In this document: positions 1 to 9,354 of the stretch, in pieces
Layout: every line of letters starts with the position of its first letter
Position numbering within the stretch: the stretch's first letter is position 1
Source of the DNA: CAVTAV01 sp963732795
GTDB taxonomy: Bacteria > Pseudomonadota > Alphaproteobacteria > CAVTAV01
Direction: 5' to 3'
DNA: 64,000 nucleotides
Assembly: GCA_963732795.1 (NCBI GenBank)
Contig: CAVTAV010000006.1
Location: 682,001-746,000, forward strand
Made by a program: the position numbers and the translations under genes
The notes under the pieces: model-generated
The model's input: the letters and a program-made list of their open reading frames with translations, nothing else
Database searches by the model: none
What the model was told of the DNA's origin: nothing

Positions 1-1223
1 GGCTGACCAAGTCCGGCCGCAAGGTCGAGGTCTCTCTGGTTCCCTCGCTCGCCCGCGGGCCGGCGGGAGAGCCGATCGGCATTTCGGTGATCGCCCGCGA
101 TATCACGGAGCATCGCGAGGCGGAAAAGCGCTTCAGGCTCGCGGTCGAATCGAGTCCCACCGGCATGGTCATGGTCCGGGCGCAGGGGACCATCGTGCTG
201 GTCAACGCCGAGGTCGAGCGCATGTTCGGCTACACCAAGGAAGAGCTGCTCGGCGCCTCGATCGATGACTTGGTGCCCGAGCGGTTCCGATCGCCCCACG
301 CCTCGTACCGCCACGGTTTTTCCGAGGACCCGGAAGCCCGGGCGATGGGCGCGGGCCGCGAACTCTATGCCCGGCGCAAGGACAGCAGCGAATTCCCGGT
401 CGAAATCGGGCTCAACCCGATTTCCCGGCCCGACGGCCTGCTGATTCTGGCGAGCGTCGTCGATATCAGCGAGCGCAAGCACGCACAGCAGGTTTTAGAG
501 AAGCAGAAAGCCGAGCTCGAACGCTCCAACGCCGATCTGGAGCAATTCGCCTATGTTGCGTCCCATGATCTGCGCGAGCCGCTCAGGATGGTCGCCAGCT
601 ATACCTCGCTCCTGGCGGAACGTTATCAGGGCCAACTCGACGAGCGCGCCGACAAATATATCCGCTACGCGACCGAGGGCGCGAAACGGATGCAGCAGCT
701 CATCAGCGACCTTCTGGATTTCTCGCGGGTCGGGACCCATGCCAAGCCCCTGGCGCCGATCGACACGGCTGCGCTGCTCGACAAGGTCACCCACAGCCTG
801 AGAGGCGTCATCGCCGACAACGGCGCCGAGATCGTCCATGGCGCGCTGCCAACCGTCATGGCCGACGAAACCCAACTCGGCATGGTGTTCCAGAACCTGA
901 TCGGCAATGCGGTCAAGTTCCGCTCCGGACGCGCGCCCGTGGTGCATGTCGACGCCCGTCAGGAGGACGGCATGTGGGTGTTCTCGGTCGCCGATAACGG
1001 CATCGGCATCGACAAGCAGTATTCCGGCCGGATCTTCCAGATGTTCCAGCGCCTGCACGAGCGCGGCAAATACGAAGGCAGCGGTATCGGCCTCGCGATC
1101 GTCAAGAAGATCGTCGAACGCCATGGCGGCCGGGTGTGGTTCGACTCGGTACCGGAGGTAGGCACGACTTTCTTCTTCACGATACCCGCTGCGCCGATGG
1201 ACGGGGGAGGTTACACGCTATGA
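1..1223 (+). CDS. PAS-domain sensor histidine kinase (5' partial)
   Basis: The frame is open from base 3 at the window edge, so the true start lies upstream. The visible part begins with the end of one PAS domain (ISVIARDIT), followed by a complete PAS domain at about bases 120-470 and a short coiled linker. The HisKA-type dimerisation helix carries the phospho-acceptor His in VASHDLREPL (about base 570). The HATPase domain shows an N box (LIGNAVKF), DNGIGI and GSGIGLAIV. This His/ATPase pairing resembles phytochrome-type or light-regulated soluble kinases; no chromophore domain is visible in the fragment. The stop overlaps the start of the next receiver gene (ATGA), so the two are translationally coupled and probably form one signalling unit. 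The input signal is unknown. Confidence 0.93.
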   Translation, partial: LTKSGRKVEVSLVPSLARGPAGEPIGISVIARDITEHREAEKRFRLAVESSPTGMVMVRAQGTIVLVNAEVERMFGYTKEELLGASIDDLVPERFRSPHASYRHGFSEDPEARAMGAGRELYARRKDSSEFPVEIGLNPISRPDGLLILASVVDISERKHAQQVLEKQKAELERSNADLEQFAYVASHDLREPLRMVASYTSLLAERYQGQLDERADKYIRYATEGAKRMQQLISDLLDFSRVGTHAKPLAPIDTAALLDKVTHSLRGVIADNGAEIVHGALPTVMADETQLGMVFQNLIGNAVKFRSGRAPVVHVDARQEDGMWVFSVADNGIGIDKQYSGRIFQMFQRLHERGKYEGSGIGLAIVKKIVERHGGRVWFDSVPEVGTTFFFTIPAAPMDGGGYTL

Positions 1224-1690
1224 CGACGATCTCGGTGCTCCTCGTCGAGGACAATCCGGCCGACGCGGACCTCACCCGCGAAGCGTTTGAGGCCAACAAG
1301 CAGAGCGTGGACCTCTCCGTGGTGCTCGACGGCGTGGAGGCGCTGGACTATCTGCACCGCCGCGCCGGTCATGTCGACGCCGCCACCCCCGACCTGGTGC
1401 TGCTCGACCTCAATCTGCCGCGCAAAGACGGACGCGAGGTTCTCGAGGAGATCAAATCCAGCATGGTCCTGCGCCAGATCCCGGTTGTCGTGCTGAGCTC
1501 GTCCGAGGACTTCCGCGACATACAGCAAAGCTATGATCTCGGTGCTAATTGCTATGTCTCCAAGCCGGTCGACTTCGCCGGCTTCCGGACCACCATGAAA
1601 TCCCTCAACTGCTTCTGGTTCACGACCGCGCGCCTGCCGAGCGGGACGCGCGACAGGACCTGGCTGGGAGACCACCCCAATGGCCTATGA
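1220..1690 (+). CDS. Single-domain response regulator, Rcp1-like
   Basis: 156-residue CheY-like receiver with no output domain. Acidic pocket E10/D11, phospho-acceptor D63 in LLDLNLPRKDG, the switch Ser run in VVVLSSSEDF, and the conserved K115 in VSKPVDF are all present. The short helical tail with FWFTTARLP is typical of the Rcp1 group that partners phytochrome-like kinases. I start it at the ATG overlapping the upstream kinase stop rather than at an in-frame GTG 28 codons earlier. Its 3' end overlaps the following hybrid kinase by 11 bases, so all three genes are coupled. It probably acts as a phosphate shuttle or acts by protein-protein contact. Confidence 0.9.
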   Translation: MTTISVLLVEDNPADADLTREAFEANKQSVDLSVVLDGVEALDYLHRRAGHVDAATPDLVLLDLNLPRKDGREVLEEIKSSMVLRQIPVVVLSSSEDFRDIQQSYDLGANCYVSKPVDFAGFRTTMKSLNCFWFTTARLPSGTRDRTWLGDHPNGL

Positions 1691-3602
1691 GCAATACGGC
1701 CGAAGGCTGGACGACACCGCCAATCCGTCCCATGCCGCCGCCGACCCCGCCGCCGACCCTGTCCTGCTCCTGGTCGAGGACAATCCGGCGGATGCAGAGC
1801 TGACCTCGGAGCTCTTGGCGGAGGTGCCGGGCTACCGCTACCGGCTGGTGGTGGCCGGGCGTCTGGCGGAGGCGCTCCGGGTTCTCGAGACCGAGCCGGT
1901 GCATGCCGTCGTGCTCGACCTGAACCTCCCGGATTCGACCGGCATGGCGACGCTCGACCGGGTCCGGGAAGTTGGCGGCGATGTCCCGGTTGTGGTCCTG
2001 TCGGGGGCGGACCGGCCGGGGACGGGCGACGTTGCGTTGCCCGATTGCGGCCAGGATTTCATCGGCAAGAACGAGTCCGCCGGCCGACTTCTCGCCCGCA
2101 GCCTGTTGTATTCCCTCGAACGGCTCCGGGCGCAGGAGACCAACCGGCAAGTCGCCCGGGTCTTGTCGGCCAATCCCGATGCCGTGGTGGTGGCCGATTT
2201 CGAGGGCCATGTGCGCTACGTCAACGACGCCGCCCGCGAGCTTTTGGGCGAAGACTGCTCCGAGCTCGTCGCCGAGCTCCTGGGCTGCTCCCTCGGCGAG
2301 GGCGAGCCGGCGCCGATCGAGGTGATCAAGGGCACCGAGACGCGCCAGGCCGAGATGCGTGTGGTGCCGATGGAATGGGACGGCAAGCCGGCCTATCTCG
2401 CCAGCATCCGCGACGTTACCGACCGCCGTCGCATGGAGACGCAGCTCGCCCAGGCCCAGAAGATGGAGAGCCTTGGCCAGCTCACCGGCGGCATCGCTCA
2501 CGACTTCAACAACATCCTGCAGATCATCCTCGGCCGCGCGGAACTGATGGAGGAGTTGATCGAGGAGAGCTCGCCCCTGCACAAGCACGCGGCGAATATC
2601 CGCCAGGCGACCGAGCGCGGCGCCATGCTGATCAAGCGCCTGCTCGCCTTTGCGCGCCGCCAGCCGTTGAAGCTCGCGCCCGTGGACGTGAATCAGCTGA
2701 TCGCCCGGCTCGACGCGATGGGGCGCCGGACCCTCGGCGAGGATGTCGAGATGAGCCTCGCTCTGGCGCCCGACTTGCCGCTCGCCACTTGCGACGACAG
2801 CCAGCTCGAGTCGGCGATCCTCAATCTCTGCGTCAATGCGCGGGACGCCATGCCGGACGGCGGCAGGCTTCTGATAGAAACCAGTCTCGTGACCGTCGAC
2901 AGCGGCCGGCCCGCCCAGATCGCCGACCTCAGTCCCGGCCGCTATGTCCAGATCGCGGTTTCGGACAGCGGCTCCGGCATGCCGCCCGAGGTCGTGCGCG
3001 AGGCGTTCGAGCCGTTCTTCACAACCAAGGAGCCCGGAAAGGGCACCGGCCTCGGCCTTAGCATGGTCTACGGCCTGATGAAGCAGCTCGGCGGCTCGGT
3101 CAAAATCTATTCGGAGGTCGGGGTCGGGACCACGATCAAGCTGTTCGTGCCGGCCGCCGCTACGGCCGTCGACGCCACCGACGTGACAGGGGCCCAAGGT
3201 GCCGTAAAAGGCAATGGCGAGACGATCCTGGTCGTCGAGGACGACGACATGGTGCGTGATTCCGTCGCTGACCAGCTTACGGCCCTGAATTACAAGGTCG
3301 TTACGGCGAGCAACGGGCCCGAGGCGCTTGACATCCTCGGCGGGCCGGAGCAGATCGCGCTCATGTTCACCGACGTGATCATGCCGGGCGGGCTCAACGG
3401 AAGCCAGCTCGCCAGCCTCGCCCAGGCCCACCGGCCGGAGCTCCGGATCCTGTTCACCTCGGGCTATACCGAGCGCGCCGCGGTCTTTACGGAGAAGCTG
3501 CCGGAAGGCGCCGAGCTTCTCTCGAAGCCCTACCGGTCCGAGGAACTGGCCCACCGGATCCACCACGTCCTGTCCCAGCCCGCCCGGTCCGGCCGGCCGT
3601 AA
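1680..3602 (+). CDS. Hybrid sensor histidine kinase (receiver-PAS-HisKA-HATPase-receiver)
   Basis: 640 residues, no membrane segment. An N-terminal receiver (about 27-140; E33/D34, D80, K130) is followed by a PAS domain (about 150-250). Then comes a HisKA domain with H274 in GGIAHDFNN, and a HATPase domain with N386 (LCVNARDAMP), SDSGSGMP and GKGTGLGLSM. A C-terminal receiver (about 514-632) has D565 in FTDVIMPGG and K616. The HDFNN-type H box is that of the NtrB-like/HPK4 class. The receiver at both ends suggests it takes phosphate from the upstream kinase through the Rcp1-like protein, but this is inference. It overlaps the preceding gene by 11 bases. About 140 bases follow before the phasin gene. 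Confidence 0.93.
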   Translation: MAYEQYGRRLDDTANPSHAAADPAADPVLLLVEDNPADAELTSELLAEVPGYRYRLVVAGRLAEALRVLETEPVHAVVLDLNLPDSTGMATLDRVREVGGDVPVVVLSGADRPGTGDVALPDCGQDFIGKNESAGRLLARSLLYSLERLRAQETNRQVARVLSANPDAVVVADFEGHVRYVNDAARELLGEDCSELVAELLGCSLGEGEPAPIEVIKGTETRQAEMRVVPMEWDGKPAYLASIRDVTDRRRMETQLAQAQKMESLGQLTGGIAHDFNNILQIILGRAELMEELIEESSPLHKHAANIRQATERGAMLIKRLLAFARRQPLKLAPVDVNQLIARLDAMGRRTLGEDVEMSLALAPDLPLATCDDSQLESAILNLCVNARDAMPDGGRLLIETSLVTVDSGRPAQIADLSPGRYVQIAVSDSGSGMPPEVVREAFEPFFTTKEPGKGTGLGLSMVYGLMKQLGGSVKIYSEVGVGTTIKLFVPAAATAVDATDVTGAQGAVKGNGETILVVEDDDMVRDSVADQLTALNYKVVTASNGPEALDILGGPEQIALMFTDVIMPGGLNGSQLASLAQAHRPELRILFTSGYTERAAVFTEKLPEGAELLSKPYRSEELAHRIHHVLSQPARSGRP

Positions 3603-3661
3603 TTGCACGGCAACAATCCCGGCAGAGGCTCGATGCCCGCACGGGCTTTGGGGCGCCCCCC

Positions 3662-3675
3662 TTGATCTTGATCAA
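3662..3675 (+). promoter_or_regulatory. Perfect FNR/FixK/Anr-type box
   Basis: TTGAT-CTTG-ATCAA matches the consensus TTGAT-N4-ATCAA at all ten defined bases. A -10-like TATACG lies at 3696-3701, which puts the box centre near -40 from the expected start of transcription, the class II activation position. The phasin ATG is 77 bases downstream of the centre. It suggests oxygen-responsive induction of the phasin-phaC unit; I see the site, and the regulator is inferred. Confidence 0.8.
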
Positions 3676-3745
3676 TCGGGGCGCACATAGAGTCATATAC
3701 GGTTCAGCTGCTGGATTCCCCCAAGAGACCCCAAGGAGACAAGCG

Positions 3746-4105
3746 ATGGCGAAAGCGCGCACGAGCGGAAACGGAGCGGCTGGCATGCCGCAGATGGATT
3801 TGAGCGCGTTCAACTCGATGTTCGGCAATGCTGCCGAGACCCTCGGCGAGCAGCAGCGCACCGCGTTTCATGTGGCCGAGAAGATGGCCGAGGAAACCTT
3901 CCGGTTCTGGAGCCGCCGGATGAATGCCTATGCCGAGCATTTGAAGGAGATGCAGGCCTGCTCCGGCCCGGTCGAATATCTCAATCTGGGCGGCAAGTTC
4001 CTGAACCGGACCCTGGTCGACTATGGCGACGAGACCGGCCAGATGATGAAGATGGGCCAGGACGCGGTCAGCGAGAGCGCCGAGACCCTCGACAAGACGG
4101 CATAG
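3746..4105 (+). CDS. Phasin (PHA granule-associated protein)
   Basis: 119 residues, mainly amphipathic helix without membrane segments. The central part has the phasin_2 look (AFNSMFGNAAETLGEQQR, then FWSRRMNAYAEHLKEMQAC). Phasins coat poly-hydroxyalkanoate granules and limit their size. The start is the ATG 8 bases after AAGGAG (3733-3738); an in-frame ATT/ATG further upstream would run through the FNR box. It lies 21 bases ahead of phaC on the same strand, so the two are probably co-transcribed from the promoter with the FNR-type box. The assignment rests on composition and context as well as similarity. Confidence 0.85.
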   Translation: MAKARTSGNGAAGMPQMDLSAFNSMFGNAAETLGEQQRTAFHVAEKMAEETFRFWSRRMNAYAEHLKEMQACSGPVEYLNLGGKFLNRTLVDYGDETGQMMKMGQDAVSESAETLDKTA

Positions 4106-4126
4106 AGCCGTCGGATATAGGATACC

Positions 4127-6056
4127 GTGACGCAAGCGAAATCGACCGCTAAATCGAAACGCCGGACGCCTTCGGGCGGCCAAAAGTCATCATCCAACGG
4201 TCAGGTCGTGCCGTTTCTACCGGCCCTGACCAAGATGACCGATATGATGACGTCGGCGGAGATTCCGACGCCGTCAGCCCGATGGAGGCCTTGTGGCGCC
4301 TCTCCGAGACGCTGTCGGATCGTCCGCCCGACGAGCCGATTCCGCTCGACGACTGAACCGGCTGTTCCACGCCGCCGTCGCGAAGGCGAGTTTCGGGATT
4401 TCCCCGGCCGCCCTGGCGCTCGCCTTCACCGACTGGTGGCTGCATCTCATCAGCTCGCCCGGCAAGGAGATTCAGCTCGTCCAGAAGGCGGTGCGGAAAT
4501 CCGTTCGACTCGCGGTGCACGCCGCCAAGACCGCCGCCCATCCCGATAACGAAGCCTGCATCGAGCCTTTGGCTCATGACCGCCGGTTCGACGATCCGCT
4601 ATGGCGGCAGCCGCCCTTCAACCTGATCTATCAGAATTTCCTGCTGACCCAGCAGTGGTGGTACAACGCGACAACCGGGGTCAACGGGGTCTCGGCGGCG
4701 AACGAGCATATCGTATCGTTCGCCATGCGGCAGATTCTCGACGTCTTCTCACCGAACAATTACCTCTGGACCAATCCGGTCGTGCTGAACCGGACGATGG
4801 AGGAGGCCGGCGCCAATCTCCAGCGCGGCATGGTGAACTTCTTCGAGGACTGGGAGCGCCGAGTGGCTGGTCGGCCACCGGTTGGCGCCGAGAAGTTCAA
4901 GCTCGGCCGCGATCTCGCCACGACGCCGGGCAAGGTGGTCTATCGCAACCGGCTGATCGAGCTCATCCAGTACGAGCCGCAGACCAAGCAGGTCCATGCC
5001 GAGCCGATCCTGATCGTGCCGGCCTGGATCATGAAATATTACATTCTCGACCTGTCGCAAGGAGAACTCCCTGGTGCGCTATCTGGTCGAGAACGGCTAT
5101 ACCGTGTTCATGATCTCCTGGCGCAATCCCACCGCCGACGACCGCGATCTCGGCATGGAGGACTATCGCCGCCTCGGCATCGAGGACGCGCTCGATGCGA
5201 TCGAGACCATCGTGCCCGACCGGTCAGGTTCATGCCCTGGGCTATTGCCTCGGCGGGACGCTTCTGTCGATCGCGGCCGCCGCCGAAGCGCGCGACCGCC
5301 GGGCGCGGCTAAAGAGCATGACCCTGCTCGCCGCCCAGACCGACTTCACCGAGGCCGGCGAGCTGACCCTGTTCGTCAACGAGAGCCAGCTTTCCTTCCT
5401 CGAGGACGTGATGTGGCAGCAGGGCTATCTCGACACCTAATCAGATGTCGGCGAGCTTCCAGTTGCTGCACTCGACCGACCTCATCTGGTCGCGCGTGTT
5501 CAAGCAATATCTGATGGGCGAGCGCGAGCCGATGATCGACCTGATGGCGTGGAACGCCGACGGCACCCGTCTGCCCTATCGGATGCATTCGGAATATCTG
5601 CGCCAGCTGTTCCTCGAGAACGACCTCGCCGAGGGCCGCTACGAGGTCGACGGCCGTCCGATCGCCTTGACCGACATCCGGGTTCCGATCTTCGCGGTCG
5701 GCACCGAGACCGACCACGTCGCGCCCTGGCGCTCGGTCTACAAGATCCATCTGCTGACCGATACCGACGTGACCTTCGTGCTGACGAGCGGCGGACACAA
5801 TGCCGGCATCGTCAGCGAGCCCGGCCATCCGCATCGCCATTATCGGATCATGACTCGCGCGGCCACCCAATCCTATCTCGATCCCGACCGTTGGATGCGG
5901 GACGCGGACGAGACGGAGGGAAGCTGGTGGCCCGCCTGGACGGCCTGGCTCGACGACCATTCGACAGAGATGGTCGCCCCGCCGCCCATGGGCAATGCAG
6001 AGCAAGGCTATGAGCCGCTCGAAGACGCCCCCGGCACCTATGTCCTGGTGCCGTAA
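4127..6056 (+). CDS. phaC: Class I poly(3-hydroxyalkanoate) synthase, with frame breaks
   Basis: Polymerises (R)-3-hydroxyacyl-CoA into PHA at the granule surface. About 640 codons, matching class I PhaC with a slightly long basic N terminus. The frame changes at about 4258, 4350, 5058, 5223 and 5438. Across each break the family sequence continues without loss. PhaC_N motifs come first (FNLIYQNFLLTQQWW), then the lipase-like box GYCLGG with the catalytic Cys near base 5245. The catalytic Asp is in GTETDHVAPW and the catalytic His in SGGHNAGIV. At 5223 and 5438 removing one T restores the frame. Sequencing indels are more likely than a pseudogene because essential genes in the window show the same pattern. 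It starts with GTG 21 bases after the phasin stop and is convergent with the next gene. Confidence 0.9.
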
Positions 6057-6083
6057 CCCTTTCGGCAACGAAACGGCCCAGAC

Positions 6084-6542
6084 CTAGCTGCCGTTGGCGG
6101 TCTTTTTCCTCGGCGCGCCCGGCTCTACGGCGATGACACCATTGGCATCGTGACCATTGGCGCTGTCGGCGCCATTGGCCTGCGCCAGCGAGAGCTGGGC
6201 GTGGCGGATCTTGTCCGAGAAGCTCATCCAGGTCTTGGCCTGGGCCGAAGCGGCCTCCAGGAGCGAGACCAGGATCTTGGACTGAGCCGCCAGGACATCG
6301 TTCAGGTCGTGGCCGCTGACGAAGGCCGGCAGCGACTGCACGAGCAGGTCCTTCGACTGGGTCAGAGCCTCTTCTTGCTGCGCGGCGATTTCGCCGGCCG
6401 CTTTCTCCAGCTCCGCCATGATGGTTTCGAAGCGTTTGAGATGGGTCTGGGTGAATCCGTCATAACCGAATCCGGGCGCGCCCCACCATTTGAGGAGAGC
6501 TTCCACCCGGTCCAGCTCGGAAGCAAATTCGTCGGGGGTCAT
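6084..6542 (-). CDS. Small helical protein, probably phasin-like
   Basis: 152 residues, no signal peptide or membrane segment. Nearly all of it is predicted helix with heptad-like spacing (for example FETIMAELEKAAGEIAAQQE). The tail is low-complexity, Asn/Ala/Gly-rich and ends in a basic RKKTANGS. It is convergent with phaC, 27 bases from its stop. Position and composition suggest a PHA-granule protein or phaC partner (phasin or PhaE-like), but I do not recognise a definite family and the function is inferred from context. Confidence 0.6.
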   Translation of the reverse strand: MTPDEFASELDRVEALLKWWGAPGFGYDGFTQTHLKRFETIMAELEKAAGEIAAQQEEALTQSKDLLVQSLPAFVSGHDLNDVLAAQSKILVSLLEAASAQAKTWMSFSDKIRHAQLSLAQANGADSANGHDANGVIAVEPGAPRKKTANGS

Positions 6543-6704
6543 GGATGTTCGGTGCTGACTTTTGTGGCGCCGCCCCGGGGTCAGCGGAACGGACGGGTAC
6601 AGTCAAATCCGGTCGCATTAACAATTTATGAACGTGCTGCGTCCTGGCCTTTTGCGACCGGCCTCCCTAACCGAGTCTCATCCCACACCTTCCGGCGGCG
6701 CGTG

Positions 6705-7770
6705 TCAAATCACATCCAGCCGTTTGAAGCCGTTCCAAAGCGCAAAAGGCGCGCCGCTGGCATAGAGCCGGACATATCGCGGCTCCTGGTATTCGCCGTT
6801 GAGCGAGACCCGCGGCAGGGCCAGGAGATGGTCCGCATGCTCCGGGAACAGAACGCCTTTGCGGGTGGTGACGGCCGAGGCGAAGCCGGCCCTTGCCATC
6901 AGCTCGAACTCGCGCCGCGCCGCCGAGCCGGCGTCTCCATAGGGGTAGGCAAAATGTCGCGGCCGCTCGCCCGTCACTTCCTCAAGCGTTTTGAGGCAAC
7001 GCTCGATGTCCTCGGCGATCTCGGCTTCCGAGAGCTTGGCCATGGCGCTATGCGCCTCGGTATGGGCGCCGATGGTGCAGAGCGGATGGCGCGCAAGCGC
7101 CGCCACCTGCTCCCAAGTCGAGCGAGTCGGAAACGCAAAGCGCCGCCCGGTCGATCCCATAGCGCGTCGCCATGCGCTCAGTGAAGGCGTTCTGCTCGTC
7201 GAGGGGCAGGGTGCGGACCGACCAGTAGATGTCGTTGAAGGCGGCCCATTTCTCGGGCTCGGTGACGGAGGACCGGCGTTGGCTCACGCCTCCGATCTCC
7301 CATTCGATCTCCGGATTATCCCGGACGATTCGCTCCAGCTCGACCCACCACATCTCGACCCGGCCCTCGGGCAGGCCGGTGGTCACATAGACGGTGAAGG
7401 GCGCGTCGTGGCGCTCGAAGACGGGAAGAGCCTCGGTCAGGTTGTCGGCATAGCCGTCGTCGAGGGTGAAGCAGGCGAAACGCTTGCCGAAGTCGCGGGC
7501 CTCGAAGCGCCGGACCATTTCGTCCAGCGAAATCACCTCGATGCCGAGATCGCGCATCTCGCCAAGGGTCGCGTCGAGAAATTCGGGTGTGATCTCGAGG
7601 ATGCGGTTGGGCGCGAAGCCCGTGGCCTGGCCGGGCGGCTCGGGTCGGACGTGATGCAGGGTGAAGATCAGCCCGACACCCGCCGTGCCGCGGCCGAACA
7701 GACGGTAGGCGCCGGTGGCGTAAAGCGTGTCCAGGGCGGCGCGAAAGAGTTGGGCCTTACTCGGCAGCAT
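6705..7770 (-). CDS. Polysaccharide deacetylase (NodB/CE4) family, one frameshift
   Basis: About 355 codons. The N-terminal part carries the CE4 motif 1 Asp pair in CFTLDDGYADNL, and the C-terminal part carries the metal-binding HxxxH in GAHTEAH and the later motif RHFAYPYGD. The frame changes near 7130, between RYGIDRAAL and TWEQVAALARHP; both halves are needed for activity and both are well conserved, so a sequence error is likely. It probably removes N-acetyl groups from the polysaccharide made by the neighbouring locus. No signal peptide is evident. It is divergent from the flippase gene with about 125 bases between them. Confidence 0.85.
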
Positions 7771-7894
7771 CCCGCGGTTTACCGGTTCTTATGGCTTTTC
7801 CCGGATGGTAAGGGGCCGCACCTGACAAATCGTAAACCCAGCAGGATTGCACCCGCCAAAGATTGGGCCGCAAAGGGTCTTCCGCGAAGCCGCC

Positions 7895-9253
7895 ATGACC
7901 CAGATCTCCCTCACCAGCAAAGTCAGAAGCGTCGTCGGCGACGTGCTGGGCGGCCGCGCCTCGCACCTGACCTCCGTCGTGCGCGGCGCGGGCTCCGTGC
8001 TGCTGGTGCGGATTTTCGGGGCCACGATCATGTATGGGTTGCAGGTGCTGCTGGCCCATTGGATGGGCGTCTTTGAATACGGCATCTTCGCCTATGCCTG
8101 GGTCTGGGTGACGCTTCTCGGCGTGATCGGCGCGAGCGGCTTCAACCGGGCGAGCCTGCGCTTCGTGTCGGACTACAAGGCCAAAGGGCGCGTCGGCCGT
8201 CTCAAGGGCTATATGCAGGTAAGCCGCGTGCTGGTGCTCGCGTCTTCCCTCGGCTTCATGGGTCTGGGCTGGGCCCTGATCTGGTTCGGCAAAACCGCGC
8301 TCGGCCTCCAGGACTATTATGTCGTGCCGATGATGCTGGCGATGGCCTGTATTCCGTTCTTCGGTCTGACGGAAGCCCAGGAATGTCTGGCGCGCGGTTT
8401 CGGTTCGGTGAACATCGCCTTCCTGCCGTCCTATGTCGTCCGGCCTTCGCTTATCCTCGTCGGCTCCGGCGTGGTATTCTTCCTCGGCATCCAACCCACC
8501 GGCACCCGCGTGATGATGGTCGGTCTGGTCGCGTGTTTCGCCGCTTACGTGCTGCAATATGCGCTCCTGCGCCGTCAGGTGCCGAACGAGGTCAAGCGCG
8601 CCCGGCCGTATTATCATGTCGGCCATTGGACGCGGGTGGCCATGCCGTTCCTGATGGTCGACCTGTTCAATGTCGGCATGAACAATGCCGATGTCGTGCT
8701 GATCGGCCGCTATATGACACCGGACGACGTGGCGGTCTATTTCGCCTCGATGCGGACCTGCAATCTGCTGCTGCTGATCTTCTTCGCCATGTCGGCGCTG
8801 GCGATCCCGACCTATTCCTCGCTCCATGCGATGGGCGCGACGCACGAACTCCGCAAATTCGTCCGCAAGGTCGGCCATGTGATCTTCTGGCCGTCGCTCG
8901 CGGCGGCGATCGGGCTCGTCGTGACCGGCCGCGTCCTGCTCAGCCTGTTCGGGGCGGATTTCATCGACGGCTACTGGGTCATGCTGATCCTGATCGGCGG
9001 CATCATGGCCAAGGCCCTGACCGGCCCGGTCGAAGGGCTCTTGAGCGTCACCGGCCACCACGACTGGGTCGCCGGCACCATGGGCGTCGGCGCGCTCGCC
9101 AACATCGTCCTCAACATCGTGCTGATCCCGCGCTGGGGCATTCTCGGCGCCGCCGCCGCCACCAGCGTCTCGATCGCCGCCACGGTCGTCTGGATGTATA
9201 TCCTCGCCCGCCGTCGGCTCGGGATCGACACCTTCGTCTTCGCGCCCAAATAG
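7895..9253 (+). CDS. Wzx-type polysaccharide flippase
   Basis: 452 residues with about 12-14 hydrophobic segments spread over the whole length, the pattern of the MATE/MOP superfamily oligosaccharide flippases. It would move undecaprenyl-linked repeat units across the inner membrane. The paired N and C halves each contain the usual glycine-rich helices (for example MNNADVVLIGRYM and GILGAAAATSVSIAATVVWM). I start it at the ATG preceded by a purine-rich stretch; a GTG 16 codons upstream is possible. It is convergent with the BY-kinase gene and shares the locus with Wza, Wzc and Wzy-like genes. Confidence 0.88.
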   Translation: MTQISLTSKVRSVVGDVLGGRASHLTSVVRGAGSVLLVRIFGATIMYGLQVLLAHWMGVFEYGIFAYAWVWVTLLGVIGASGFNRASLRFVSDYKAKGRVGRLKGYMQVSRVLVLASSLGFMGLGWALIWFGKTALGLQDYYVVPMMLAMACIPFFGLTEAQECLARGFGSVNIAFLPSYVVRPSLILVGSGVVFFLGIQPTGTRVMMVGLVACFAAYVLQYALLRRQVPNEVKRARPYYHVGHWTRVAMPFLMVDLFNVGMNNADVVLIGRYMTPDDVAVYFASMRTCNLLLLIFFAMSALAIPTYSSLHAMGATHELRKFVRKVGHVIFWPSLAAAIGLVVTGRVLLSLFGADFIDGYWVMLILIGGIMAKALTGPVEGLLSVTGHHDWVAGTMGVGALANIVLNIVLIPRWGILGAAAATSVSIAATVVWMYILARRRLGIDTFVFAPK

Positions 9254-9273
9254 AGCGGTCCCTCAGGACGTTT

Positions 9274-9297
9274 CTCTCTCCCGCGACCGGGAGAGGG
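9274..9297. terminator. Hairpin between convergent genes
   Basis: CTCTCCCG and CGGGAGAG form an 8-bp stem around a 4-base loop, between the convergent flippase and BY-kinase genes. There is no T run on either side, so it may be a bidirectional transcription barrier or simply a stable palindrome. Confidence 0.4.
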
Positions 9298-9354
9298 AAC
9301 TATTCGCGCTTTGAAGCCGCGTCTCTCGCTCAGGCGATCGAGGTATCTCCGCCG

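Noticed and set aside
1620..3608. Open frame of 662 codons on the minus strand over the hybrid kinase
   Set aside because: It is the mirror of a well-conserved plus-strand kinase. Long antisense frames are expected in DNA this GC-rich, and its product has no recognisable domain.
4127..6056. phaC as a true pseudogene or a case of programmed frameshifting
   Set aside because: Five breaks with full conservation, all at different sequence contexts and shared with essential genes, fit sequence errors.
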